Part shown: positions 1 to 11,000 of the stretch, in pieces
Layout: the number at the start of each line of letters is the position of its first letter
How positions within the stretch are numbered: position 1 is the first letter of the stretch
From: Chloromonas sp. AAM2
Lineage: Eukaryota; Chlorophyta; Chlorophyceae; Chlamydomonadales; Chlamydomonadaceae
Assembly: GCA_004335635.1 (NCBI GenBank)
Contig: QAXH01003165.1
Coordinates: forward strand, 47,925 to 86,036
Length of the DNA: 38,112 nt
Reading direction: 5' to 3'
Made by a program: the position numbers and the translations under genes
Notes under the pieces: generated by a model
Seen by the model: only the letters and a program-made list of their open reading frames with translations
The model's database searches: none
Told to the model about the DNA's origin: nothing

Positions 1-175
1 GAGTGCATGGCGCACTCCTAGCGTCGAGTGCATGGCGCACTCCTAGCGTCGAGTGCATGGCGCACTCCTAGCGTCGAATGCATGGCGCACTCCTAGCGTC
101 GAATGCATGGCGCACTTCTAGCGTCGAGTGCATGACGCACTCCTAGCGTCGAGTGCATGGCGCACCCCTGGCGTC
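1..175. repeat. 25-bp tandem repeat, seven copies, each with a small palindrome
   Basis: The unit GAGTGCATGGCGCACTC plus CTAGCGTC repeats seven times with a few substitutions, then decays by 190. In the consensus unit GAGTGC and GCACTC pair as a 6-bp stem around ATGGC. The array lies past the last visible GLX2 exon, so it is probably inside a GLX2 intron. Its left end is outside the window. Confidence 0.9.
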
Positions 176-280
176 AAGTGCAGGCTCGCCGATCTGACTA
201 GCGCTGGCTGATGCCTGTGCGTTCCATTCAGGATGTGCGGGGTGAAAACGCTGCGCTACCCTGCGCTGTGCTGCCCCTGC

Positions 281-460
281 CCCTCACCCTGTCCGCCCTG
301 GGCCGTCACCCTGTCCGCCCTGGGCCGTCACCCTGTCCGCCCTGGGCCCTCACCCTGTCCGCCCTGGGCCGTCACCCTGTCCGCCCTGGGCCCTCACCCT
401 GTCCGCCCCTGCCCCTCACCCTGTCCGCCCTGGGCCCTCACCCTGTCCGCCCTGGGCCCA
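281..460. repeat. 22-bp minisatellite made from the GLX2 exon 3 5' splice junction
   Basis: Eight copies of a unit reading about GTCACCCTGTCCGCCCTGGGCC on the plus strand (shorter as GTCACCCTGTCC..GGGCC), one copy being a base shorter. Read on the minus strand, the copy nearest the gene is the end of GLX2 exon 3 and its donor (GGGCGGACAGG followed by gtgagg). The other copies repeat that junction downstream in the intron. The period is not a multiple of 3. Confidence 0.88.
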
Positions 461-1812
461 ATGATGCGCAGCCCCGGGTACGCGCGTTTGAGCTCCATGT
501 TCCCCCCCACGTGGTCCATGTGGTGGTGCGTGTTCCAAATGTAGTCGAGCTTCCAACCCCTGAGCATGGAAACGAATGTAGTAAGCCACCACTGTGATCC
601 CTGACTTCACAGCATTACTTGCGCCTCTTAAGTACAACCTCAACATCCAACACTTGCAAAACCGCTGTGCTCATCAGGCTGTCAACCAATAGCGATGTTA
701 GTCAAAACATTAATGGAGGATTTCGAGCATGCCTTGTGTGTCCCATTCCCATGAATTCCCTATCATACGTAGCATGTGTGCGTCTGACTGCATTCTTTGC
801 CCGAATGATCATGCTGACATCGCTCGGCCAACACTGGGAAGCTCCACGCAGACCTGGCTAGCAGCTCTGACCCACCTTGATTTGAGCGCTGCATCCACGG
901 GCGCTGACTCAGAAGGGTCCACAACCGCCGTCAACTGACTGGCAGTGTCGCGAACCTGCGTCACCAGAGCAGTGCGGTGGTCACCCTGGGCAATGGCCTT
1001 ATGATACCGTAGGGTGCAAAACCAGATGACACAGACTGGATCGATATGTGATTGGAATTCTGGGTCGTTGTTTTGAGAATATCGCTGCAAATGACTGAAA
1101 ATTGTGCACTGGTATGGCAGCGCTCGTTTCATTTGAATGCGATCCTAAAACAAATGCTCCTGGTGACCTCCTGACACACCAGGAAGTTTGTTGTTGTTAC
1201 AACGACATTAGGCCGTAGAAAGGAAGACAAATTCAGTGTGTGCACTGCCGCTTTCTGCTATTGATCGACCTCCGGAGTGGAACATCGCTGGAGCATCATC
1301 TGGAAGCTCTTCACGCCTAACTGGTGTGAAGTCAACTGGCGTGTAAACAAATCTGCTGTACTGGGAACGCACCGCAATATTGAGAGGTGACACCATTAAC
1401 AGGTGTTACAGCAATTGCAATAAGGACGCCCCAATGATTAGGGGAGGTACTAGAAAAAAACAGATTTCCTGCACTGTATGATATTCACCCTGGTGTTCCC
1501 ACCAACCCTCAGGTAGCAGACTGCGTGGTTGCATTGAAGCAAGGCAGTCGCAGCACTACAATGCTGCACCAAACCCAACCCATCGCAATCCCTGCTCACA
1601 CCCCTCACCAGCCAAGCGTAGTTATCTGAAAGGCAGGGCACACGCACCACCTCCAGCGATGAGCATGTCTTCGCTGCTGCGTGGGATGCCATTGTTGATT
1701 GGGTGGTGGCTGAGGCTTTAGTGATGGATTTGGTGGAATGACTTCCTGTGGCTGAGCAGTGCCAAACTCGGCGAGCACCAGCGGCTGCGTTTGTGCGTAG
1801 CGCCTGATGCAT
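442..1812 (-). CDS. GLX2: Glyoxalase II (hydroxyacylglutathione hydrolase), 5' part, truncated by window edge
   Basis: Metallo-beta-lactamase-fold hydrolase that splits S-D-lactoylglutathione into D-lactate and glutathione. Exons on the minus strand: 1812-1609, 955-876 and 559-442 (204+80+118 bases, 134 codons, phase consistent), with donors gtgagg, gtgggt and gtgagg. Seen: the family start [14 protein letters not shown] (residues 55-68), the segment [11 protein letters not shown], and the metal-binding motif [12 protein letters not shown] (H106, H108, D110, H111), followed by RIIGP. The usual Trp of THHHWDH is Met here. Residues 1-40 are rich in Ala, Ser, Thr and Arg, which suggests an organelle transit peptide; Met41 could be a second, cytosolic start. 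The metal-bridging Asp and the C-terminal glutathione-binding domain lie outside the window. The other metallo-beta-lactamase relative, ETHE1 persulfide dioxygenase, is less likely because it normally has a different motif. It diverges from the ABC transporter 199 bases away. Confidence 0.86.
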
Positions 1813-2011
1813 CGCAACTTAAGCAACCTGTGTGCGTGTCCGCTCTGTGACAACGTTTTGGTTGACTATTAGGGTTTAGGTTGACCCAACGGTCGACACA
1901 ACGTTGGCACTGATCGCGATCGCCAACACCGGTCGCACTACAAAGTTAGCTGCGCTGGGCCACTGTAACTAGGGCCATCGGCACTCGCGCGATTGGCGAT
2001 TCTTGGTTCCC
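1813..2011. promoter_or_regulatory. Divergent promoter region between GLX2 and the ABC transporter, with a telo-box
   Basis: These 199 bases separate two start codons on opposite strands, so both 5' UTRs and at least the core promoters must share them, unless non-coding 5' exons exist. The stretch contains TTAGGGTTTAGG at 1869-1880. Its minus-strand reading AAACCCTAA is the plant telo-box, a known promoter element. No clear TATA box is seen. Shared regulation of the two genes is inferred from the geometry. Confidence 0.55.
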
Positions 2012-5000
2012 ATGATGGGGTTCCAAGGCTGGTGTGCAGCCAGCGGTGATGATGTCTGGGTCAGCAATCGCGCGCTCAATCCATGCTTCATGGAGACTGG
2101 CGCAGTAGCAGTTATTGGCATTGCCATCATCGTCACCGGCATTATCAATTTGGGGCCTTTCAGGTGGGTTTAGTTCGTGGGGCATAAACATGGAGCCATA
2201 GCTGCGTAGGGGGCATGTGTGATTTGTTGGATATGTGCATGTGTGCCTATGAGGGATCTTAATCCTTAGAATTGGTCATTAAGGTGGGTAAGGGGCAGGG
2301 AGTCATGCGATGGCAGGGCAAGGCATCTGTGCCTACGTCATGATGGCTGCGGGAGGCCCACCAGGCTCCTATATGTCATGAAGTTAGATGGTTGGTTGGT
2401 TGGTTGGATGCAGACGCGCCTCTCAACATAGGAAGGACGGCACCCGTGACAAAGGTCCCATCGGCATATCAGGTTCAGAGCTTGGATGGATGACAGGCAC
2501 GTTCTTCGTAGGTGGCATTCATGCCATGCACCTGATGGTGACGCTTTTTGGAGGGTGGAGCCCGCCCTACCATGCGGTGTTCCATGGCGCCATGCTGGCT
2601 GCATGGGGCGCACTGGCAGCAGCATCTATCTACGTCAGCAAGGTACGTGGGCTATTTGGTTACATTGATGAACGGCATTCGGACCAGCCTCTCAACACCA
2701 GTGCAGAAGTAAGGCCTCAGCACATGCTTTGGATCACATGCTAATTGCTCGAGTGGTGATCATCCATTTCCCTGTCAGCCCTGCGGACATCAGCACTAGA
2801 TATCAAAATGTGCTCTCTTGAGACACATCGCCAGGACATGATGATGGCATGCTGCCAAGTCCAAGAGCAAGGCCACTTTCCATTCTAAAGGCTACCACGG
2901 ACTCGTAGATGTGGAGCACGCGGCTTGTCCGGCTGCCATGCCATGTGGTTCGACAAAATGCTTTCTGAGAGCATGGCGTCATGACACGTTAACTGTTATC
3001 TTTTCAATATGATGTCATGCTTCGCAATTATGAATCATGAATTGTACTATACTGCAACTGGAACAGAAAATGGCGAACAGACAATGACGTTTGTGTCTGA
3101 CATGCTAATGTGTGTGTCGACTTAGGTGCACGTGCCTCTGGATCTGCGCGTGGCAACGGTCACGACTGTGGTCATCTATCTGCTATCGCTGGAGACATAC
3201 TGGAGCTTGTACAGAGTATCAGATGGTGCGCAAACATGACCGGTGTGGTTAATTTATAATCATGACAGATCATGACTGAAGTGTGCTACATCACCTTACT
3301 AATCCCATAACCCATGTTGTCTACTAATCATGTGACTAATCTCGCTCGCTGGCATTGCGTAAACATACCACCTGCAGCGTCGCTCGCTGCACAAGTTCTG
3401 CCAACCATCTGAAGTTTTGACAACTGATTGCTGTTGCCTGTCCGCAGCCTTTCCTGTGGCGTACATGCGCAGCCTGATCTGGAGCCTCATGCTCCAGTCC
3501 GTGGTCTCACTCATACTGGTGGTCATGGACTGGAAGAAACAAAGGTGTGGATGCACTACGTCAATAAGCACGGCCTGAAGGTGAAATCTGTACCGACACG
3601 ATCGTACAGCCACATGCATTCATGACAGGCTTGACATTACTCCACATCGGTTGCGAAACCCATATCATTTTGGCTTCGTCAGCTGCTTGCCTGGCCCCTC
3701 ACAATCTGTGTTACTTATGGGTTTGCAGGTCCGCCACAGCCCCGACCGGTTATGAGGCCATCCCTTCGGCCCCGGCCGCTGCTGACGTAGAAGCGGGGGA
3801 GAGCAAGCCCGGCATGGCAGCCCCGGCACCCGCTGCGGGAGGTGCAGGTGCGGTTGTGTTTACAGCCAGTTATCCGTCATTGAATCATTTAAGTCTCGGT
3901 TCGTTGGTTTGTACCTTGGTTTGTACGCCTGGCAATGGCCCTTACTTCAGTTTATACTGGACCATTCCATTTCAGTCATCATCGGCAGTTCAACATTTCC
4001 TATCCTGGGAACAGACGTTAGAGGCCGGTCACACTTGCGTCGCTCACTGCTGCGTCGCTCACTAATTTTTCTGAACTGGACCTCGTTGGACCTCGTTCGG
4101 TGTGATTCGGGATAAGCAAAGCAAACGCTGCACGAACATGCTTTCACGTTCGAATTGGTTGGTGAGAAAACAGAAACGCGTCTCACGTCGCTCACTCTGC
4201 GACGCTCGCTAGTGGGCGACGCAGGACAGTGAGCGATTTGGGTACCCCCCCCTCCCCCAACCAACCAACCCCTCACTAGTATCTCGGCAACCACGCGTCG
4301 GATTTCCAACGTGAAAAGAGATTTGGGCTCCTGTGTGTCTGCAGGCACCATACTCACGCTCTTCTACCACAAATCTTTGCCACATGTTCTTCATGCCCAT
4401 GCAAGCCAATTTCATGCCCATGCAACTTTCCAGCCACCGGGTGAAATGCGAATGTAAAAGCGGATTCGTGCAGCTCTCGTTTCGCTGATTCCAGTGGTAC
4501 CTTCATTCACTGAAAAGCGTGGGAATTTGGCACAGGTAGTGAGCGACGTGGGGTGTGTGACGTGACCTAGTGTGACCGATGATGGCCCACGTCGCTCACT
4601 CACTGGTGAGCGATGCAGCAGTGAGCGACGCAAGTGTGACCGGCATCTTAACAAACCACACAAAAAAGTAGAAACGGACAGCGGCAGTAACAGACGATGG
4701 ATACCTGATGCAGGCGCTGTGCTGCTGGGCGCCGGCTCCTCCACGCTCGCGCCCGACGAGGACTCCAGGCTGAGCTGGCTCACCATCTTCTGGGATTCGT
4801 GCGTGGCAGTGTGGCCGGAGAAGGGGGCACTCAGGGTAGGTTGTGGTGTCAGGTCGACGGCCATCACTGGGTTTGCTTGTCGGTTGGTTGGTTGGTCGGT
4901 TGATTCATCGGTGACTTGTCAATTCACTTGTTTGCTAGTACCGCGCGCTTACACGCTTTTTTGGCACGCTTTCACGCATGGCTGGCATTATCCTGGAAAC

Positions 5001-8000
5001 TCAATTCAGTTATCGAAGCTTCTCCTTCAGCTTGCCATCACCTCAAATGATACGTTTGGTGATATGATGAGCTGTCGGTGATACGGTGAGCTGATAGTGG
5101 TTTCACAGCTCTTCCACGGGTTGGTCGAGTACAGCCTTTTGGCGCTGGCTCATGATCACATGGCACAAGATTGGAACCAAAGTAGCAACACTGGTTCATC
5201 ATTAACATTCAACACCTTCAATAGGCACAGCATCATCAGTTCATGGCATGTGCACATTTCCCTCAGCAAAGATCCATGCACCGGGGCGGAGAAGCTTCCA
5301 GTGTGCTGCGGTTGATTATTGCACAGAAATAACAACAGAAGGTTGACGTCACTGCTGCTGCCATTGCGCAGGCACGGGCCATCTGCGCCTTCTTGCTGCT
5401 CCTGATCATGCGGGTGCTGAACCTTGCCGTGCCCATCCTCTACAAGAAGCTGGTGGACGGGCTAGCAGTGGTCTCAACAACAGGTGCGGGGACGGGCAAG
5501 GCAGGGCCGGAGCCACTAGTAACCATAAAACACTTATAACATTCGCGTTCAAAGGTGTAAGACGACAAATGAGGTCCAGTTCTGGGTGCGAACGTAGAGT
5601 CACATGCAAATGTTTGGGTACAACATCTGGGTTCAGGGGTTAGAGCAGGCAAAACAGGCTCAGGTTTGGGTGCGAGATTGTCTTCGTTCACCTGCTTGGG
5701 TCTCGTCCAATTCGGGCAAACGTTTGGCAGTTTTTTAGGGTTTAGGGTTAGGGTTAGTATCGCAATTCCCTAGAGGTCAGGTCCGAGACGAAAGCTAGCA
5801 GTTGCAGCTGGACTACCGGAGTTTTCTACAGACATGCTGATCTAACTGGTCTATGGTCCCAGCATGGCTTGCTCATGCGAGCTTGACCTTCAATGCACCC
5901 CGCCTTCTCTTTACTTGTGCTCGCCTTCTGTCCTCGAAAACAATGAGTCACAATCGGCAACTATCTGGTCGCGTTGCTTGCTGTTGTGTGCTTACAGATG
6001 AGAGCTCTGGCACGGCCTGGGTGCTGTGGGGCTGGCTCTCGCCTTGGATCCTATTGTAAGGCGGGAGGGAGGGTTCGGTGGCTCAGCGAAGTTCATCATG
6101 AGCAAGGGCAGGTTGAGTGGGTTACAGCACATGCTCCATCTCAGGTCCGTTGATGGTGTTGATTGCATCAGATGCTGGTCTGTTGGTCGTCATGTCAACA
6201 GCACACACAAATTCTGGAATGATGAGTATACAGGTTCAGACGAACAAACCCGCAGTCTCATTCACTTCATCAATTGTTGATCACCCATGGTCTAGTCATA
6301 TGGCTTTCTGCCTGATTAAATCAAGAACAGCGCTCGTGGACGTAGAAACACAAAGCCAGGTGCACACTTCACGCGACCATACCCGCACTCACCAGAAGGG
6401 AGGGAACTGCAATCACACAGACCTTAACCGTCCAACTAGCATGTGAACGAGATGGTGACACACCGCAGTGGTAATGGTGGTGCCCACCCCTTGGGGTCCG
6501 CAAAACCTGGCGTGAAAACACACAGGTCTCAACATATCGCAGCTGCTGAAGTCTGACTCTTGTTGTGTTGTGCTGTGTCGTGTAGTTACCTTGCGGCTAT
6601 TTTCTTCCAGGGCGGTGCGGGCGGCGGGCTGACGGGCGCCATCAACAACCTGCGGCAGGTCCTGTGGATTCCAGTCGCACAGGATGCGTACCGGTGAGGG
6701 GGAAAACATGGTACAACATACAGGTTGGGACAACATCTCATTGTGAAGCGGGTGTGAAAGGAAGGAGGTTCGGTTTAGGGGCGGTACGCACGCCAGGAGA
6801 GCATCTAAGTGTAAGATTTCTTGTATGCAACGTTTTTTGCAATGCAAGTCTGCACCTCTTCTGCCTACAGTTGTTTGCACCAGCGCTGCTTTTGTAACTT
6901 GGTGTGTTTGCAAAACACTCACATGCTGCTGCTCCACCAGCTCGGTCCTGTTGCCCTTGCACCGTGTGCACCCATGTCCGGCACACGAGTCCGCACATGT
7001 CCGGCACCTGAGCATGTGTGCACCCATGTCCGGCACATGAGCATGTGTGCACCCATGTCCGGCACCTGAGCATGTGTGCACCCATGTCCGGCACATGAGT
7101 CCGCACATGTCCAGCACCTGAGCATGTGTGCACCCATGTCCGGCACATGAGCATGTGTGCGCCCATGTCCGGCACATGAGTCCGCACGTGTCCAGCACGT
7201 AAGCATGTGTGCACCCATGTCCGGCACACGAGTCCGCACATGTCCGGCACCTGAGCATGTGTGCACCCATGTCCGGCACATGAGTCCGCGCATGTCCGGC
7301 ACCTGAGCATGTGTGCACCCATGACCGGCACATGAGTGCGCGCATGTCCGGCACATGAGCATGTGTGCACCCATGTCCGGCACATGAGTCCGCGCATGTC
7401 CGGCACATGAGCATGTGTGCACCCATGTTCGGCACATGTATGCACCCATGTCCGGCACCTGAGCATGTGTGCACAACTCGCAACACTGCTTCCCTGGTCG
7501 GTCGCAGGCGCATCTCCCTGCGCATCTTCACGCATGTCCTGGGGCTGGACCTGGCATTCCACCTGGGCAGGAAGACGGGTGAGGCCAGGAACTGGACCAG
7601 CAGGACAAGACAGTGTGTGAACAGCTGTGCGGGTCTTCTGGGTTTGGTTCGACATGCACATTTATGATGGTCCCTGTGGACAAGCCAGAACGGCTTCAAC
7701 GGCCGCTCTCTGATTCCTTGCCTGGAGGAGCATCAACTCGCCTTGTTTGTGTGTCCTGTGTTCAGGTGAGGTGACCAAGCAGATTGACCGGGGCACCAAC
7801 GCCATGCAGAACATCCTCTCCACCATCATGTTCTCGTGAGTGCGGTCTGTCTGTCTTGCAGCTTTGGCTTGGCGTGTGCAATGTCAAGTGCAGCGGAATC
7901 CACCTTCTACTTCAACATCGCCGTGCTGCGTTTTACCAGATCGAAACCTTGTTGCGCTTCCATACGTAATTGCGTCAGCATGCGATTCGTTTGCACATGA

Positions 8001-11000
8001 TGTCATCTGAGTTGTTGTTGATGGCAGCAGTCAGCTGTTGAGCAGCAAATAGATGTTGACGCCAACTGCCCGGTTTTGCCTCACAGGATCGTGCCCACGT
8101 GCATAGATGTGCTCACGGCCTCCACCTACCTCGCACAGGTCAGCTGGAGGAGGCTGCTGACGGCTGTGCTGCCTGTCTCAATTACTGCTGTGTTGCTTGG
8201 TCCATACACTTGCCCGCGGAAGTGGCCTGGAATCCACTGGCGCAGTTGTCACACTAGCAGGCGTAATTACCTGCTCTATTAGGCAAAGCAGTCCAACCGT
8301 TTCTGGTGCTGCCGACCAGCATGCTCTTTGGAAGATTTTTAAGGGCATCAATTCAGTTCCCTGCTGCTGGATGACTATAGCTGCTCCGCTGCTCAACATG
8401 TTTTTTTGCCGGTTAACTGCATATTCGATTCGTGATGCTGCCGATGTGCAGGCTCTGGAGCCCACAGTGGCGCTTACTGTGTTTCTGACAGTTGGCAGTT
8501 ACATTCCCGTTACCATCATCATCACCGAGTGGAGGGGCACTCTCAGGAGAGAGATGAACAGAACCGATCAGGTATGCAGCCCCGGTGTGGGCTGGCTTGC
8601 AGACGTATTTGCAGTACATTTGACACAAGCAATGCCATCGCATGCCATGCCATCCATGCCATGCCGTGCCAGTCCATGATGGATTGCAATGGAAGCAATG
8701 GGTAGGCAGGGATTGACTGGCCCAGGACAGACACGGTGCATGGCGGCCTCCTGCCAGCGGGGATTATATAAGTCAACACTAGGGTGCCTGCTTGAGAGTA
8801 CAATAAGATATAATCGGAGAAGAAAGACAAGGGCCTTGTTTAGCGTGTTCGGTAGGTGTCTGGCGATGGCTTTGCCTGCTGTTCTGTCGGCTGCCTGTCC
8901 AGCCTGTGCCGTGAACAGCATTTGTGCATAACATCTCAAGCTCTGTTGCTTTGCTCCCGCAGATTCAGTCCGCTCGCATCACAGACGCACTGCTCAACTA
9001 CGAAACAGTGAGTTGGTCAGTTGGTTGTCACGTTGTTCAAGATTTCTTCACCCTCTTCCATTGCTGCGGTCACCTAGGATACATAGCAGTCATGTAGAGT
9101 TTGGCCACCTGGTTAACGGTTTAGTTCCTGTGCTTACTGTGTAGCAGTGTGCTGTGGGCACTTTGTGCAGTGCTAGTACATGTTATCCAACTCTTGCTTA
9201 CCTGCCCAGCCAGCCAACCTGCTAGCTTGACACCAGGTTGGCTGGCTGGGCAGGGAAGCAGGATCCGGAGGACCTGTACTAGCACTGCGCAAAGTGTCCA
9301 CAGCAGATAGGCTAGCAACTCGCAGCAGACTGACTACACAGTTCGGCCAGAAAGGCACATCAAGCAGTACTGACTGCCCAATTGACCTGAGCCTGTCTCG
9401 GCGCGCTTTAAGTGTGCACGTCAAATGCATACAAGTCAAGTCAATCTGTTTTCACAGGCACTGCACTAGGCTGCTGCCCAACCAGATGCCTCTTGAGCCT
9501 GGAATCCGAGCCTGAGATCCGCCCTCGTCCAGGCAATGGTGCTACCCGTGTGGGTGTTCAAACAAACGCTCGTTGACTGCATGTGTCCCCATGTGTGTTC
9601 CAGGTTCACTACTTCACCAACGAGGCTCACGAGAGGGACCAGTACGCTCAGGCCATCGATGATTACCAGAAGGCAGAGTATAAAAGCATGGCAAGGTGCG
9701 GTGTTATGAACACACATTTCAACATTGTTGACTCCGAATCGCTCTCTTTTGGAGTGTTTTAGAGTAGTATGCCAGTTCTCGCCAGCCTGCTTGATTTTCA
9801 GCTTGTCTGCGCCTGACGGTATGAACGCCCAGTAACCCAGTCTGCTGTAATTGTCTGGTCTGGTCTGGTCAAGTCAATATTGACCTGCAAACCAAGAAAG
9901 GAAGGGGTGGGGGAGGAATTCTACAGAGCGTGACCACTTTGCATGCATTGTAAGCATGTCAGGAGCTGAAGTCCAATGTGTCAGGTCATTCTGAGATGGT
10001 CCAAGAGTGCTGGTAAAAGTCCTCAAAGAGACCGGTGGTGCTGCTTCGACCATTTCCGGTATTTCATGTTTAACGGCTCAATCATAACGCTCTTCTGGCT
10101 GGGTGCAGCTTGTCAAGAGCTATCCACAGCCACCTTCGTATTCCTGTTTGGCCTTATGGGCGGTTTAGTTTTGGCATGAGAATTGTCACGGGGTGCGAGC
10201 GTTGTCGTGGCCTGCGTCCCCGGTGGCGCCAGGCCGCACGTCACGCAGGCAGCGATTGAAAGCTGGCGCATGCCGCATACACAGTGAGACGTGCTTGCAT
10301 ATACTATTGGTGGGTTTACCTGGGGCAGGTTCCCCATGGCTTGTGACATGGGTGGCGGTTGGGGTTTGATGACCCATATATGAGTTGGTTAGGGCCGGCT
10401 GGGCTTTGATGACCCATAAGTGAGGCATCCCCCACCGTCACCATCTGTCCTGTGCTACATCCCTGGTGCTTCCCTGTTCGTTCGCTCCCCTTGCCTGCAG
10501 CGTGAACCTGCTGAACAGCGTCCAGTCCCTGATCATGTGGATTGGCATATCAGTGGGCCTGCTGGTGTGCAGCGCGGGCGTGCACCGGGGCGAGCTGACG
10601 GTGGGGGATGTCGTGCTGTTCCTTTCGCTCATGGCTCAGGTGGGGCTGGGACAGGGGGGAGGGACAGGGGCAGGGCAGGGACAGGACCTAGAGTCACGGT
10701 GTGATGGAGGGGACATAGAGCGCAGCCTTGGGTAGAAAAGAGGCAAGGCCACGAAATTGGAAAGGCGAATTATTGCGTCAGCAGTGTGGTAGAGCAGGGC
10801 GGGGTAGAGCAGCACTAGATAGGAGTTTTGTTGCCATGTTTGTCTGCAGCGGGTGTGCAGGGGGAACGCTTCAGGATAGGTTGCTTATTGGACTCCTGGA
10901 CTGGCAGACTTACGTCAGTGTTTGTTTGTTGAGGTATCTCTTCCCGGGCACACATTTTTGCAGCACACATGTTTTGTGTTGCTCTGCTTTGTCTGCAGCT

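Noticed and set aside
1..175. CRISPR array
   Set aside because: Units are contiguous without unique spacers, and the DNA is eukaryotic.
955..1132. Upstream extension of GLX2 exon 2 to an acceptor at 1085
   Set aside because: The frame is open and has splice-like ends, but the acceptor at 956-960 joins NYAWL to VRDTASQL, which matches glyoxalase II spacing; the longer form inserts 43 unrelated residues.
2388..2744. ATG at 2388 as the ABC transporter start
   Set aside because: An upstream exon (2012-2163) carries the expected Cys/Trp-rich TMD0 start and joins in phase at acceptor 2414; the 2388 ATG lies in the GGTT-rich intron end.
6413..7699. 428-codon minus-strand open frame, plus 307- and 185-codon frames overlapping it
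   Set aside because: They lie in the intron 9 minisatellite of the ABC gene and are open only because the repeat unit lacks stops in every minus frame.
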